A program made the position numbers and the translations under genes. From an uncultured Lachnospiraceae bacterium (GTDB taxonomy: Bacteria; Bacillota; Clostridia; Lachnospirales; Lachnospiraceae): a stretch of DNA of 64,000 bases. Within the stretch, counting starts at the first letter, position 1; each line of letters begins with the position of its first letter. Under the pieces are notes generated by a model that saw only the letters and a program-made list of their open reading frames with translations, did no database searches and was not told where the DNA came from. This document shows, one piece after another, positions 8,647-18,065 of this stretch. Where the stretch lies: NCBI GenBank assembly GCA_910584785.1, contig CAJUDX010000001.1, positions 46,697 through 110,696 of the forward strand, in the 5' to 3' direction.

Positions 8647-9174
8647 ATGAATAAGGAAAAATTTACGTTTGAATTAATCGATAAATATACGCCAGATATT
8701 GTTATAAAAAATTTATTAAAAGAGATTGAGAGAGATACTAAAGGATATGTAATAGGAAATATAGACAGATATGATGGCCCAATTGATTTTTATACTAAAC
8801 GAGGTGGAGGACTTGCGGCAGTTTTGGGAACAATGCAGCAAATGTCAGAAATGGTGGATATACAGCAGGATTTAGGAGAACAAGATCCAGAGCAGCATAA
8901 GTTTGAAGTTTTTCTTACCGTAAAAGGACTGGAACATTATAAATATAGAATGATGTTTGTTGACTATGGCACAATTTCATATCCAGTAACCATTATTCTG
9001 AATGAGGACTTAGCGGTTGCCTATAGTGGAAGACGAAAGGATGTATTTACTATTGAATCAATGAAACAACTGGAGGAGATGATGGATACTATTCTTAATT
9101 CAGACATGATGCTTTCTTTTATCCAAAGTTTAATCAATGAATCACTAAGACAGGAAATGAAGGAAATTTCATAA
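8647..9174 (+). CDS. Unknown 175-aa protein paired with EEP gene
   Basis: I do not recognise the family. The protein is acidic and soluble, with a Gly-rich turn (RGGGLAAVLGTM, about residues 50-61), a central beta-rich part (YRMMFVDYGTISYPVTIIL) and a helical C-terminus ending LRQEMKEIS. There is no membrane segment or metal-binding cluster. TTGGAGG stands before its ATG, 18 bases after the EEP gene, and the A+T-rich composition is shared, so the two are very probably co-expressed. It could be a regulator, inhibitor or target-recognition partner of the EEP protein; nothing in the sequence decides between these. Confidence 0.65.
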   Translation: MNKEKFTFELIDKYTPDIVIKNLLKEIERDTKGYVIGNIDRYDGPIDFYTKRGGGLAAVLGTMQQMSEMVDIQQDLGEQDPEQHKFEVFLTVKGLEHYKYRMMFVDYGTISYPVTIILNEDLAVAYSGRRKDVFTIESMKQLEEMMDTILNSDMMLSFIQSLINESLRQEMKEIS

Positions 9175-9249
9175 AAAATATAGAAAACAACACAGATATT
9201 GTTCAATAAGATGATACAATATGGAAGGAAAAGAAAGACAGGAAAGTAA

Positions 9250-12200
9250 ATGGCAAAAGGATTTTTAGAGGTTTTTCCCGGATTGACCATAGAAAAAGAG
9301 TTTGAAGAGCTTTTAAAACTGACCAAGGTGTCCCGCGTGACATCGACCAGGGATAGAAGCTCTATTCGCATTTATCTGGAAAGTCCGAGGCTGATTCAAA
9401 AGCAGATGATTTATGACCTGGAAAACGGGATTAAGGAGCAGCTTTTTCCGGGAAAGAAGATGACGATTAAGATCCAGGAAACATATCGTCTTTCCGGGCA
9501 GTATACGCCGCAGAAGCTGATGGAGGTTTATCAGGACAGTATTGCCCTGGAATTAAAGAATTACAGCATTATTATGTACACCATGTTTAAGAAGGCCGAA
9601 TTTATCTTCCCGGAACCAGATGTACTGCGGATGACGGTGGAAAATACCATGGTATCAAGGGAAAAGGCGGGGGAGTTAAAGCGGATTCTGGAAAAGATTC
9701 TTCAGGAGCGGTGCGGCATGGGAGCTGTGGTTGAATTTACCTATGTTGCGCCTAAGGAAAGCAAGCTTCGAAAGCAGGCGAAGGAGGCCGAGGAAGCGGC
9801 GGCAGCGGCTTACGGGGCTTATCTTCATGGTGCTACAGGAGCTGACTTGGATATGGACATTCCCTGGGATGAGTATGGGATTTCCGGGGCGAAACCAGGT
9901 GCAGCAGGTACACGGATGGAAGGAAATGCTTTGGACGGCGAGTCTGTTTTGGGGGCAGGCAGTACGGATGCGGGAGCAAAAACGCTTTCCCTGAAGCCAA
10001 GAAAAGCCGTGACAAAACAGGAAAGCGGCAGTTCAGGGAGCCAGAAAAAGAGCAGATTATTTGGGCGTGCAGGGAATAAAAGCCAGGCGAAAAATGGTAC
10101 AGGAAAGAATGGTTTTGCCGGCAAAAGCAGCTTTTTCCGTGGAGGAGGTTTTCGAAAATCGGACAACCCGGATGTGCTCTATGGGCGGGATTTTGAGGAC
10201 GGTTTTACAAGTATTGAAGCCATAGAAGGAGAGGTTGGGGAGGTTACGATCCGCGGGCAGATTTTGACGGTGGAAAAGCGTGAACTTCGGGGCGGCGAAA
10301 AAACAATTGTTATCTTTGATGTCACGGATTTTACGGATACCATTACCATAAAGCTGTTTGCCCGGCAGGAGATGATGGAGGACGTGGATAAGGCGGTGGT
10401 AAAGGGCAGCTTTGTGAAAATACGCGGTCTGACCACGATTGATAAATTTGACCATGAGCTGACCCTGGGCAGTATCGTAGGGATAAAAAAGTGTGAGGAT
10501 TTTACCAGCAAGCGGATAGATAACCACCTGGAAAAGCGCGTGGAACTGCACTGCCACACGAAAATGAGCGATATGGACGGGGTTGCTGAGGTTAAAGACA
10601 TAATTAAACGGGCAAAGGCATGGGGGATGCCGGCGATTGCCATTACCGATCACGGCTGCGTACAGGCCTTTACCGATGCAAACCATGCCCTGGACAAGGG
10701 GGATAAGTTTAAGATTATCTACGGGGTGGAAGGCTATTTAGTGGACGATTTAAAGCAGCTGGTAGAGCGCCCCTGCGGGCAGGATTTTTCAGATACCTAT
10801 GTGGTTTTTGATATTGAGACAACAGGATTTTCACCGGAGAAAAACAGGATCATAGAGATTGGAGCGGTGAAGGTGGAGCATGGAAAGATTATCGACCGCT
10901 TCAGCACCTTTGTCAACCCGGACGTGCCGATTCCCTTTGACATTGAACAATTAACCGGGATTAATGATTCCATGGTGCTGGATTCTCCGCCGATCGATGT
11001 AATTTTGCCGCAGTTTCTTACTTTTTGCGGGGATGCGGTGATTGTGGCGCATAATGCGGGGTTTGATACAGGATTTATTTCTTATTATGCAAAAAAGCTG
11101 GGTTATGCTTATGCGCCGACGATTCTGGATACGGTGACACTGGCAAGGTTTTTACTTCCGAATTTAAACCGCTATAAGCTGGACACAGTGGCAAAGGCGG
11201 TCGGTGTGTCACTGGAAAATCATCACCGGGCGGTGGACGATGCGGAGGCGACAGCGGGGATTTTTCTTGCCTTTCTTCAGATGTTCAGGGAACAGGAGAT
11301 TGAAAATCTGGATCAGTTAAATGCGCTGAATAATATGTCCACAGAAACGATCCAAAAGCTTCCCACCTACCATGTGATTATTCTGGCAAAGAATGATGTG
11401 GGGCGGATTAATCTCTACCGTCTGGTTTCGCTTTCCCATCTGGAGTACTATGCCCGCAGGCCCCGGATTCCCAAAAGTCTTTTGCAGGAGTACCGGGAAG
11501 GTCTGATCATTGGTTCGGCCTGTGAGGCGGGGGAACTTTACCAGGCCCTGCTGCGGGGTGTGCCGGAGACAGAGATTGCCCGGCTGGTGGATTTTTATGA
11601 CTATCTGGAGATTCAGCCTTTGGGCAATAATGCCTTTATGCTTCGGGATGAGAAAAGTACAGTTAAAAGCGAAGAAGATTTAATTGCCCTGAACAAACGG
11701 ATTATTGCGCTGGGCAGGGAGTTCGGAAAGCTGGTCTGTGCGACCTGTGATGTACATTTTATTGACCCGCAGGATGAGATTTACCGACGGATTATCGAGG
11801 CGGGGCGCGGGTTTAAGGACTGTGATCTCCAGCCTCCGCTCTACCTTAGAACGACGGAGGAAATGCTTGAGGAGTTCTCTTATTTAGAGCCGAATGTGGC
11901 GGAAGAGGTGGTTGTGACCAATACCAGGAAAATTGCAGATATGTGTGAAAAAATTAATCCGGTAAGACCGGATAAATGTCCGCCGGTGATTGAAAATTCC
12001 GATACCACGCTGAGGAAAATCTGTTATGACCGGGCACATGCAATTTATGGGAAGGAGCTTCCGGGAATTGTAACCGCCAGGCTTGAGCGGGAATTAAATT
12101 CGATTATCAGCAATGGGTTTGCTGTGATGTATATTATTGCCCAAAAACTGGTATGGAAGTCCAATGAGGATGGCTATCTGGTAGGTTCCCGCGGTTCGGT

Positions 12201-13875
12201 GGGGTCGTCATTTGTCGCCACCATGTCGGGAATTACCGAGGTTAATCCGCTAAGTCCGCATTATATCTGTCCTTCCTGCCACTACTATGATTTTGATTCG
12301 GAGGAAGTTAAGCAGTTTTCCGGGATGGCAGGATGCGATATGCCGGATCGGGATTGTCCGGTGTGCGGGAAACCCTTAAAAAAGGAGGGGTTTGATATTC
12401 CCTTTGAAACTTTTCTTGGCTTTAAGGGAGATAAGGAGCCGGATATCGACTTAAACTTTTCCGGCGAATACCAGAGTAAGGCGCACGATTATACCGAGGT
12501 TATCTTTGGAAAGGGACAGACTTTCCGGGCGGGAACCGTGGGTACGATGGCGGATAAAACAGCATACGGCTATATTAAAAAGTATTTTGAGGAGCGCGGA
12601 CAGAGGAAGCGGGCCTGTGAGATTAACCGCCTGGTTTCCGGCTGTGTGGGGGTAAAGCGGACGACGGGGCAGCATCCGGGCGGCATTATCGTACTTCCTC
12701 TGGGGGAGGAGATCTATTCGTTTACTCCGGTGCAGCACCCGGCAAACGATATGACGACCTCGACAGTGACAACGCATTTTGATTATCATTCCATCGACCA
12801 TAATCTGTTAAAGCTGGATATTTTAGGACACGATGATCCGACCATGATTCGTATGCTTCAGGACCTGACCGGGATTGATCCGGTGCAGGATATTCCGCTG
12901 GACAGCAGGGAAGTAATGAGCTTATTTCAAAATACTTCTGCCCTAAACATTACGCCGGAGGATATCGGAGGGTGTAAGCTGGGGGCGCTGGGAATACCGG
13001 AGTTTGGAACTGATTTTGCCATGCAGATGTTAATTGATACCAGGCCGAAGTACTTTTCCGACTTAGTGCGTATCGCCGGTCTTTCCCATGGCACGGATGT
13101 ATGGCTGGGCAATGCACAAACCTTGATTTCCGAGGGAACGGCAACGATTCAGACGGCGATTTGTACGCGGGATGATATTATGGTGTACCTGATTAGCCGG
13201 GGAATGGAAGAGGGGCTTTCCTTTACGATTATGGAGTCTGTCCGCAAGGGCAAGGGGTTAAAGCCGGAATGGGAGGAAGCGATGATGGAGCATGGGGTAC
13301 CGGGGTGGTATATCTGGTCGTGCAAAAAAATCAAGTACATGTTCCCCAAGGCCCACGCGGCAGCCTATGTTATGATGGCGTGGCGGATTGCCTACTGTAA
13401 GGTATTTTACCCGCTGGCCTACTATGCCGCGTTTTTCAGCATCCGGGCGAAGGGCTTTAGCTATGAATTAATGTGTATGGGAAGGGAAAAGCTGGAGACA
13501 TATTTGGCAGATTATAAGAAGAGAAGTGACACACTTTCGAATAAGGAACAGGATACCTTAAGAGATATGCGAATTGTGCAGGAGATGTATGCGAGAGGGT
13601 TTACTTTTCTGCCCATCGATATTTACAAGGCGAAAGCAGTGCATTTTCAGATTATGGAAGATAAACTGATGCCGTCGTTAAACAGCATTGATGGACTGGG
13701 AGAAAAGGCGGCGGAGGGAATTGCCGAGGCGGCGAAGGACGGCCCGTTCTTATCAAAAGAGGACTTCCAGAACCGGACAAAGGTAAGTAAAACGCTTTGT
13801 GATTTAATGGCGAATTTAGGGCTTTTGGGAGATTTGCCGGAGAGTAATCAGCTGTCATTATTTGATTTTGGGTGA
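9250..13875 (+). CDS. polC: DNA polymerase III alpha subunit, PolC type
   Basis: The main replicative polymerase of low-GC Gram-positives. Domains in order: N-terminal domain (1 to about 180), a long Ala/Gly/Ser/Lys-rich linker (about 180-310), OB domain (about 325-415), PHP domain beginning VELHCHTKMSDMDG (about 430), an inserted DEDD proofreading exonuclease (VVFDIETTGF near 515, HHRAVDDAEAT near 660), and the polymerase core with GSRGSVGSSF, a CPSC...CPVCG zinc site (about 1006-1040) and catalytic DIDLNFS (about 1065). At 1541 aa it is about 100 residues longer than usual, mostly from the linker. A weak AAAGACAGGAAAG precedes the ATG. Confidence 0.97.
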   Translation: MAKGFLEVFPGLTIEKEFEELLKLTKVSRVTSTRDRSSIRIYLESPRLIQKQMIYDLENGIKEQLFPGKKMTIKIQETYRLSGQYTPQKLMEVYQDSIALELKNYSIIMYTMFKKAEFIFPEPDVLRMTVENTMVSREKAGELKRILEKILQERCGMGAVVEFTYVAPKESKLRKQAKEAEEAAAAAYGAYLHGATGADLDMDIPWDEYGISGAKPGAAGTRMEGNALDGESVLGAGSTDAGAKTLSLKPRKAVTKQESGSSGSQKKSRLFGRAGNKSQAKNGTGKNGFAGKSSFFRGGGFRKSDNPDVLYGRDFEDGFTSIEAIEGEVGEVTIRGQILTVEKRELRGGEKTIVIFDVTDFTDTITIKLFARQEMMEDVDKAVVKGSFVKIRGLTTIDKFDHELTLGSIVGIKKCEDFTSKRIDNHLEKRVELHCHTKMSDMDGVAEVKDIIKRAKAWGMPAIAITDHGCVQAFTDANHALDKGDKFKIIYGVEGYLVDDLKQLVERPCGQDFSDTYVVFDIETTGFSPEKNRIIEIGAVKVEHGKIIDRFSTFVNPDVPIPFDIEQLTGINDSMVLDSPPIDVILPQFLTFCGDAVIVAHNAGFDTGFISYYAKKLGYAYAPTILDTVTLARFLLPNLNRYKLDTVAKAVGVSLENHHRAVDDAEATAGIFLAFLQMFREQEIENLDQLNALNNMSTETIQKLPTYHVIILAKNDVGRINLYRLVSLSHLEYYARRPRIPKSLLQEYREGLIIGSACEAGELYQALLRGVPETEIARLVDFYDYLEIQPLGNNAFMLRDEKSTVKSEEDLIALNKRIIALGREFGKLVCATCDVHFIDPQDEIYRRIIEAGRGFKDCDLQPPLYLRTTEEMLEEFSYLEPNVAEEVVVTNTRKIADMCEKINPVRPDKCPPVIENSDTTLRKICYDRAHAIYGKELPGIVTARLERELNSIISNGFAVMYIIAQKLVWKSNEDGYLVGSRGSVGSSFVATMSGITEVNPLSPHYICPSCHYYDFDSEEVKQFSGMAGCDMPDRDCPVCGKPLKKEGFDIPFETFLGFKGDKEPDIDLNFSGEYQSKAHDYTEVIFGKGQTFRAGTVGTMADKTAYGYIKKYFEERGQRKRACEINRLVSGCVGVKRTTGQHPGGIIVLPLGEEIYSFTPVQHPANDMTTSTVTTHFDYHSIDHNLLKLDILGHDDPTMIRMLQDLTGIDPVQDIPLDSREVMSLFQNTSALNITPEDIGGCKLGALGIPEFGTDFAMQMLIDTRPKYFSDLVRIAGLSHGTDVWLGNAQTLISEGTATIQTAICTRDDIMVYLISRGMEEGLSFTIMESVRKGKGLKPEWEEAMMEHGVPGWYIWSCKKIKYMFPKAHAAAYVMMAWRIAYCKVFYPLAYYAAFFSIRAKGFSYELMCMGREKLETYLADYKKRSDTLSNKEQDTLRDMRIVQEMYARGFTFLPIDIYKAKAVHFQIMEDKLMPSLNSIDGLGEKAAEGIAEAAKDGPFLSKEDFQNRTKVSKTLCDLMANLGLLGDLPESNQLSLFDFG

Positions 13876-13899
13876 GGATTGTTTTGCCGATATGTTCTG

Positions 13900-13989
13900 A
13901 ACCTTGTCCCGGACAACGATGGTGGGTTAGCCTTTAGATGTTGTGGATAACCTGCCAGCGCAGTCCGGGATATTGGTTAGAACAAGGTT
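13900..13989. repeat. Nested inverted repeat between convergent genes
   Basis: Three nested pairings are visible: AACCTTGT (13900-13907) with ACAAGGTT (13982-13989), TCCCGGAC (13907-13914) with GTCCGGGA (13963-13970), and GGTTA with TAACC inside. It lies downstream of polC and of the convergent small gene at 14022, followed by seven A on the plus strand. It could be a bidirectional terminator or a structured repeat. Confidence 0.55.
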
Positions 13990-14021
13990 AAAAAAACGAC
14001 GGTAAACAGCAGTTGATAAAC

Positions 14022-14237
14022 TTAGGCTGGTGTGTTGTTGTTTTCTTTTTTGTTCATTGCTTTTGGCAAATAGGGATATAATTCCTCATAGGATTCCTGT
14101 TCAGCATCGCTTTGCGGCGGGGTGGGAATCAGTCCGGTACAGTCTCCGGCAGAGCAGACCGGAATATCCAGATCGTGAAATTCCCGATGGAAACCCATTT
14201 CACCGACATCTTTGGCTGAAAGATGGTCTTTTTGCAT
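14022..14237 (-). CDS. Small acidic conserved-looking protein (71 aa)
   Basis: A 71-residue frame with a good ribosome-binding site (GAGGTGAG four bases before the ATG) on the minus strand. The protein has a polar N-terminus (KDHLSAKDVGEMGFH), a central CSAGDCTGLIP segment with two cysteines four residues apart, and a Pro/Glu/Tyr-rich tail. I assign no function. It is flanked by intergenic DNA on both sides and is not antisense to another gene, which makes a real gene more likely than a chance frame. Confidence 0.6.
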   Translation of the reverse strand: MQKDHLSAKDVGEMGFHREFHDLDIPVCSAGDCTGLIPTPPQSDAEQESYEELYPYLPKAMNKKENNNTPA

Positions 14238-14354
14238 TTATCTCACCTCATTTCTTTTAAAACTTATCCGACAGAGTCTGACAAGTATAATTTAGTATTA
14301 AGAGACGGCGGGGATTTTATACCTGTTTTTTGTTATCCGCAGTATTTTCAAATT

Positions 14355-14425
14355 TTGTGTTATTCTGTTATTCCTGTAGAAAGTGTGTTATTCCTATAAA
14401 AGTGTGTTATTCCTGTAAAACGTGT
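14355..14425 (+). repeat. Tandem repeat of about 20 bp upstream of ftsH
   Basis: GTGTTATTCCTGTA-type units occur three times with a fourth degenerate one (GTGTGGGATTTCTGCC). They lie in a 361-base gene-free stretch (14238-14598) that also contains the ftsH promoter. No regulator is known to me for this unit. Confidence 0.6.
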
Positions 14426-14518
14426 GGGATTTCTGCCAAAAATAAAAAAGGAGCCGGGATTTTAATGAAAAGGGAAAGTGAGTTCATAAAAATTTTAACT
14501 TTTTCCACTTTCTTTTCC

Positions 14519-14547
14519 TTGATTTATGGAGAGACTAACACTATAAT
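14519..14547 (+). promoter_or_regulatory. Sigma-A promoter for ftsH
   Basis: TTGATT and TATAAT are separated by exactly 17 bases. Transcription would start near 14554, which rules out the upstream in-frame ATG at 14551 as start of translation and supports the ATG at 14599. Confidence 0.75.
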
Positions 14548-14598
14548 AGTATGGAATGGCGCAAAATGGGCCTATTCAGATGGAGGAATGGAATATTT

Positions 14599-16644
14599 AT
14601 GGACAACAATAATACACCCGAAAATAATAATAACAGCAAAATACCAAAGGGCAGTCAAACCGTGATTGTCTGGCTGGTGGCGGCTGTGATTACGTTTCTT
14701 GTTATTGGTCTGATGAAGGATGTAGTGACGAAAAATTCCACGCATGAGTTTACCTACAGTGAATTTCTTCAGATGATCGAGGATCGTCAGCTGGAATCGG
14801 TGACGTTTTCCGGTTCGGAAGCTAAGTTGGAGCCGACGAAGGAGATTACCTCCCAGTATCCTCTGGTAAAGTATTATTATACGGTTTTAGTTGCCAGGGA
14901 CTTTACTCTGACCGAACAATTAAAGGAAGCCGGTATTGAGATGAAGGAGGAAAAGCAGGATACCAGCATGATTCTGGAATCCATTATCAGTTTTGTGATT
15001 CCTTTTATCTTTATTGTGGTTTTAATGAATTTTATGATGAAGCGCATGGGCGGCGGCGGAATCATGGGCGTGGGGCGGAGCAATGCCAAGGTTTATGTGC
15101 AGAAGGAAACAGGAATTACTTTCCAGGATGTGGCCGGTGAAGATGAGGCGAAGGAATCGCTGACGGAGATTGTGGACTTTTTGCATAATCCGGCAAAATA
15201 TACGCAGATTGGCGCAAAGCTTCCCAAGGGAGCATTGCTGGTCGGCCCTCCGGGAACCGGAAAGACTTTGTTGGCTAAGGCAGTAGCGGGCGAGGCACAT
15301 GTGCCGTTTTATTCGCTGTCCGGTTCGGATTTTGTGGAAATGTTTGTGGGTGTGGGTGCTTCCCGTGTCCGCGACCTGTTTAAGCAGGCCCAGGAATCGG
15401 CGCCCTGTATTATCTTTATCGATGAAATCGATGCAATAGGAAAGAGCAGGGATTCCCGTTACGGTGGGGGAAATGATGAGCGGGAGCAGACCTTAAACCA
15501 GCTGCTTTCTGAAATGGATGGATTTGATTCTTCGAAGGGATTGCTTGTTCTTGGGGCGACAAACCGACCTGAAATTTTAGACCCCGCGCTTTTAAGGCCG
15601 GGACGTTTTGACCGGCGGGTTATTGTGGATAAGCCGGATTTAAAGGGAAGGGTAAATATCCTGCGGGTTCATTCCAAGAATGTGCTTTTGGATGAAACGG
15701 TTGATTTTGAGGAAATTGCCCTGGCGACTTCAGGCGCTGTAGGTGCAGACCTGGCAAATATGATGAATGAGGCGGCGATCAATGCGGTAAAGAACGGTCG
15801 GACGGCTGTTTCGCAGAAGGATTTATTTGAAGCTGTGGAAGTGGTTTTGGTCGGCAAGGAGAAGAAGGACAGAATTTTAAGCAAGGAAGAGAGAAGGATT
15901 GTTTCCTATCATGAAGTGGGTCATGCCCTGGTAAATGCGCTGCAAAAAGACGCCGAGCCGGTGCAGAAAATTACCATTGTTCCGCGTACCATGGGAGCAC
16001 TTGGCTATGTCATGCAGGTGCCGGAAGAAGAGAAATACTTAAATACCAAGAAAGAGATTGAAGCGATGCTGGTTGGCTGCCTGGGAGGACGGGCAGCGGA
16101 GGAGCTTGTTTTTGATACTGTGACGACCGGAGCAGCAAACGATATTGAAAAAGCGACCAAAATTGCACGGGCGATGGTGACACAGTACGGGATGTCGGAG
16201 AAGTTTGGGCTGATGGGCCTGGAAACCAGGGAAAATCAGTATTTATCCGGGCGGGCGGTATTAAACTGCTCTGATGCGACGGAAGCTGATATTGACAAGG
16301 AAGTTATGGCGATTTTAAAGGCTTCCTATGAAGAAGCAAAGCGTCTTTTAGCTGAGAATCGGGAAGCGATGGATAAGATTGCAGAATTTTTGATTGAGCG
16401 GGAGACGATTACCGGGAAGGAATTTATGGAGATTTTCCATCAGGTAACAGGGAAGAAAGACGGCGAAGGAAAGAAGGATGGCGAAGTAACCGGTGATGGC
16501 GGCGGGAGAGTCAGCCTGCAAAAGGCAGAAGATTCCAGAGAGAACACGGAAATAGAAGTTTTACAAGAAGAAACAGAAGCTTTACAAGAAGAAACAGAAG
16601 CTTTACAAGAAGAAACAAAAGCAGAGATAAGTGAAGTGCATTAA
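14599..16644 (+). CDS. ftsH: ATP-dependent zinc metalloprotease FtsH
   Basis: Membrane-anchored AAA protease that degrades damaged membrane proteins and short-lived regulators, working as a hexamer. The 681-aa product has an N-terminal membrane segment (about 20-38), a small extracytoplasmic domain, a second segment (about 115-137), Walker A GPPGTGKT (about 215), Walker [10 protein letters not shown], the second region of homology, and zinc site HEVGH (about 437; many FtsH have HEAGH). The C-terminus is unusual: a charged Gly/Asp/Lys linker and then three copies of LQEETEA encoded by a 21-bp tandem repeat at about 16558-16620. GGAGG lies 12 bases before the ATG. Confidence 0.96.
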   Translation: MDNNNTPENNNNSKIPKGSQTVIVWLVAAVITFLVIGLMKDVVTKNSTHEFTYSEFLQMIEDRQLESVTFSGSEAKLEPTKEITSQYPLVKYYYTVLVARDFTLTEQLKEAGIEMKEEKQDTSMILESIISFVIPFIFIVVLMNFMMKRMGGGGIMGVGRSNAKVYVQKETGITFQDVAGEDEAKESLTEIVDFLHNPAKYTQIGAKLPKGALLVGPPGTGKTLLAKAVAGEAHVPFYSLSGSDFVEMFVGVGASRVRDLFKQAQESAPCIIFIDEIDAIGKSRDSRYGGGNDEREQTLNQLLSEMDGFDSSKGLLVLGATNRPEILDPALLRPGRFDRRVIVDKPDLKGRVNILRVHSKNVLLDETVDFEEIALATSGAVGADLANMMNEAAINAVKNGRTAVSQKDLFEAVEVVLVGKEKKDRILSKEERRIVSYHEVGHALVNALQKDAEPVQKITIVPRTMGALGYVMQVPEEEKYLNTKKEIEAMLVGCLGGRAAEELVFDTVTTGAANDIEKATKIARAMVTQYGMSEKFGLMGLETRENQYLSGRAVLNCSDATEADIDKEVMAILKASYEEAKRLLAENREAMDKIAEFLIERETITGKEFMEIFHQVTGKKDGEGKKDGEVTGDGGGRVSLQKAEDSRENTEIEVLQEETEALQEETEALQEETKAEISEVH

Positions 16645-16663
16645 ATACGCAGGAGGAATCGGG

Positions 16664-17245
16664 ATGAAAACAGGAAGCTTAAGGGAACTGGCAGAGCGCT
16701 GCCGCTCGTATCGCAGATTTGAGGAAGAGGAGCGGATTGGCGAGGAAAATTTAAAAGATTTGGTAGATTTGGCCCGGCTTACGGCTTCTGCGGCAAATGC
16801 ACAGGCCCTGAAATTCCGGCTGGTTTTTACTGAGGAAGAATGTGAGAAACTTTTCCCCTGCATTGCCTGGGCCGGGGCATTGCCCGATTGGGACGGACCG
16901 GAAAAAGGAGAGCGGCCTTCGGGCTATATCGTTATCTGCTGCGATTTACATCTTGGGAAAAATAAGCTGTGGGATGATGGAATTACAGCGCAGACGATGA
17001 TGCTTGGGGCTGTGGAAAAGGGTTTTGGCGGCTGTATGATAGGAAGCTTTAAGCATGAGGAGGCTGCCCAGGTTTTGGGCATTGACCAGGAAAGCTACAG
17101 TTTGGATTTGATTTTGGCGTTGGGAAAGCCTAAGGAAGAGGTCGTGCTGGTTCCGGTGAAAGAGGACGGCGATGTCCGCTATTACCGGGATGAAAACCAG
17201 GTACATTATGTGCCTAAGCGGGCGCTGGAGGAGATTCTTTTGTAA
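16664..17245 (+). CDS. Nitroreductase-family protein
   Basis: 193-aa FMN-binding oxidoreductase of the nitroreductase fold. Visible are the N-terminal RCRSYRRF segment, LARLTASAANAQALKFR (FMN contact) and the C-terminal EKGFGGCMIGSF / ILALGKPKEE segments. The physiological substrate is not evident. Start at 16664 is chosen from AGGAGG seven bases upstream; an earlier ATG at 16631 would overlap ftsH. It follows ftsH by 19 bases and is probably transcribed with it. Confidence 0.88.
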   Translation: MKTGSLRELAERCRSYRRFEEEERIGEENLKDLVDLARLTASAANAQALKFRLVFTEEECEKLFPCIAWAGALPDWDGPEKGERPSGYIVICCDLHLGKNKLWDDGITAQTMMLGAVEKGFGGCMIGSFKHEEAAQVLGIDQESYSLDLILALGKPKEEVVLVPVKEDGDVRYYRDENQVHYVPKRALEEILL

Positions 17246-17342
17246 AGCAGAAGATAGAGATAGACAAGGATAACCAGAGTTTTTCTGCAAAGAAATGAGG
17301 AAGGCTCTGGTTTTTGCTTATTTGCATGGAGAGGTGAGAAAA

Positions 17343-17831
17343 ATGCCCTGGAAGCTGAAAGTAAAGGATTATGGGAAAATTAAATATGCAGAAATGGAAA
17401 TGGCTCCTCTTACACTTTTGGTAGGGGATAAACATAAAAAAGCATTGGATATGCTTTTTTATGAGGAACCGGAAATGTGTCTGCATCCGCAGCTTCAGCA
17501 AAAAATGGCAAAGGTAATTTGTCAGTTGGTGAATGCCGGCCTTGGAATGATGGTTACTACACACAGCGATATTATTCTGCAGCACATCAATAATATGATT
17601 TGCCTGTCAGAAAGGGAAGATACGGAAAATATATGCCGCCAGCTGGGCTTTATTTCCTGGGATTTATTAAACTGCCATCAGGTAAAAGTTTATCAGCTAA
17701 AAGTAAATTCCCGCGGAAAAACAGAAGTTGAGGAATTAATTTGTGGTAAGAATGGGTTTGCTATTCCTACCTTTAATGATGCGCTGGATAAAATTATGGA
17801 TGAAGCCTATTTAATTCAAGGACAGGATTAA
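17343..17831 (+). pseudogene. Remnant of AAA/OLD-like ATPase lacking Walker A
   Basis: The 162-aa frame joins the first strands of an ABC/RecF-like ATPase (MPWKLKVKDYGKI... APLTLLVGD) directly to its Walker B part (FYEEPEMCLHPQLQQ), then the H-loop (VVTTHSDIIL-like: MMVTTHSDIILQHINN). In intact relatives LLVGD continues into a Walker A (GKS/T) and more than 100 residues of insert before the EEPE motif. Here that part is missing, in frame. The product cannot bind ATP normally, so I read it as a decayed gene. It has a good GAGGTGAG ribosome-binding site and is followed after four bases by a second truncated frame. Such ATPases often belong to phage-defence or retron-like pairs; which one is unknown. 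Confidence 0.75.
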
Positions 17832-17835
17832 GAAT

Positions 17836-18051
17836 ATGGGAGAGGACAAAAGAGAATTTATTTTACGTCATTTAATGCAGCCCGGCTTTATGACACATGA
17901 GAGCCAAACGATGATTTTAGAAGAAAAAGAAGATTCGGGGAAAAGCCGATTAGTTGTTCAGTTGTTTTCTGAAGAAAATTTATGGAAAAAAATGAAGGTT
18001 GCTGATGCAGCCCCGCTCCTGCGCAAGAGTCCGGCAAGCCGGACTCTTTAA
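17836..18051 (+). pseudogene. Truncated partner gene of the ATPase remnant
   Basis: 71-aa frame beginning MGEDKREFILRHLMQPGF, four bases after the ATPase remnant. Its last residues (LLRKSPASRTL) are encoded by the arm of a terminator-like hairpin, so the natural C-terminus has probably been replaced by a deletion junction. I do not recognise the family. Its close coupling suggests a two-gene unit in which both genes have been eroded. Confidence 0.5.
18025..18048. terminator. Perfect hairpin between convergent genes
   Basis: AAGAGTCCGGC pairs perfectly with GCCGGACTCTT across a 2-base loop. It is followed by an interrupted T-rich stretch on the plus strand and lies 18 bases beyond the stop codon of the minus-strand gene at 18066. 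Confidence 0.6.
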
Positions 18052-18065
18052 TGATTCTGTTAAAA

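Noticed and set aside
14465..14665. Frame with AAGGAG and ATG 14465 reading through the ftsH promoter
   Set aside because: It covers the ftsH promoter, overlaps the real ftsH start in another frame and has no recognisable domain.
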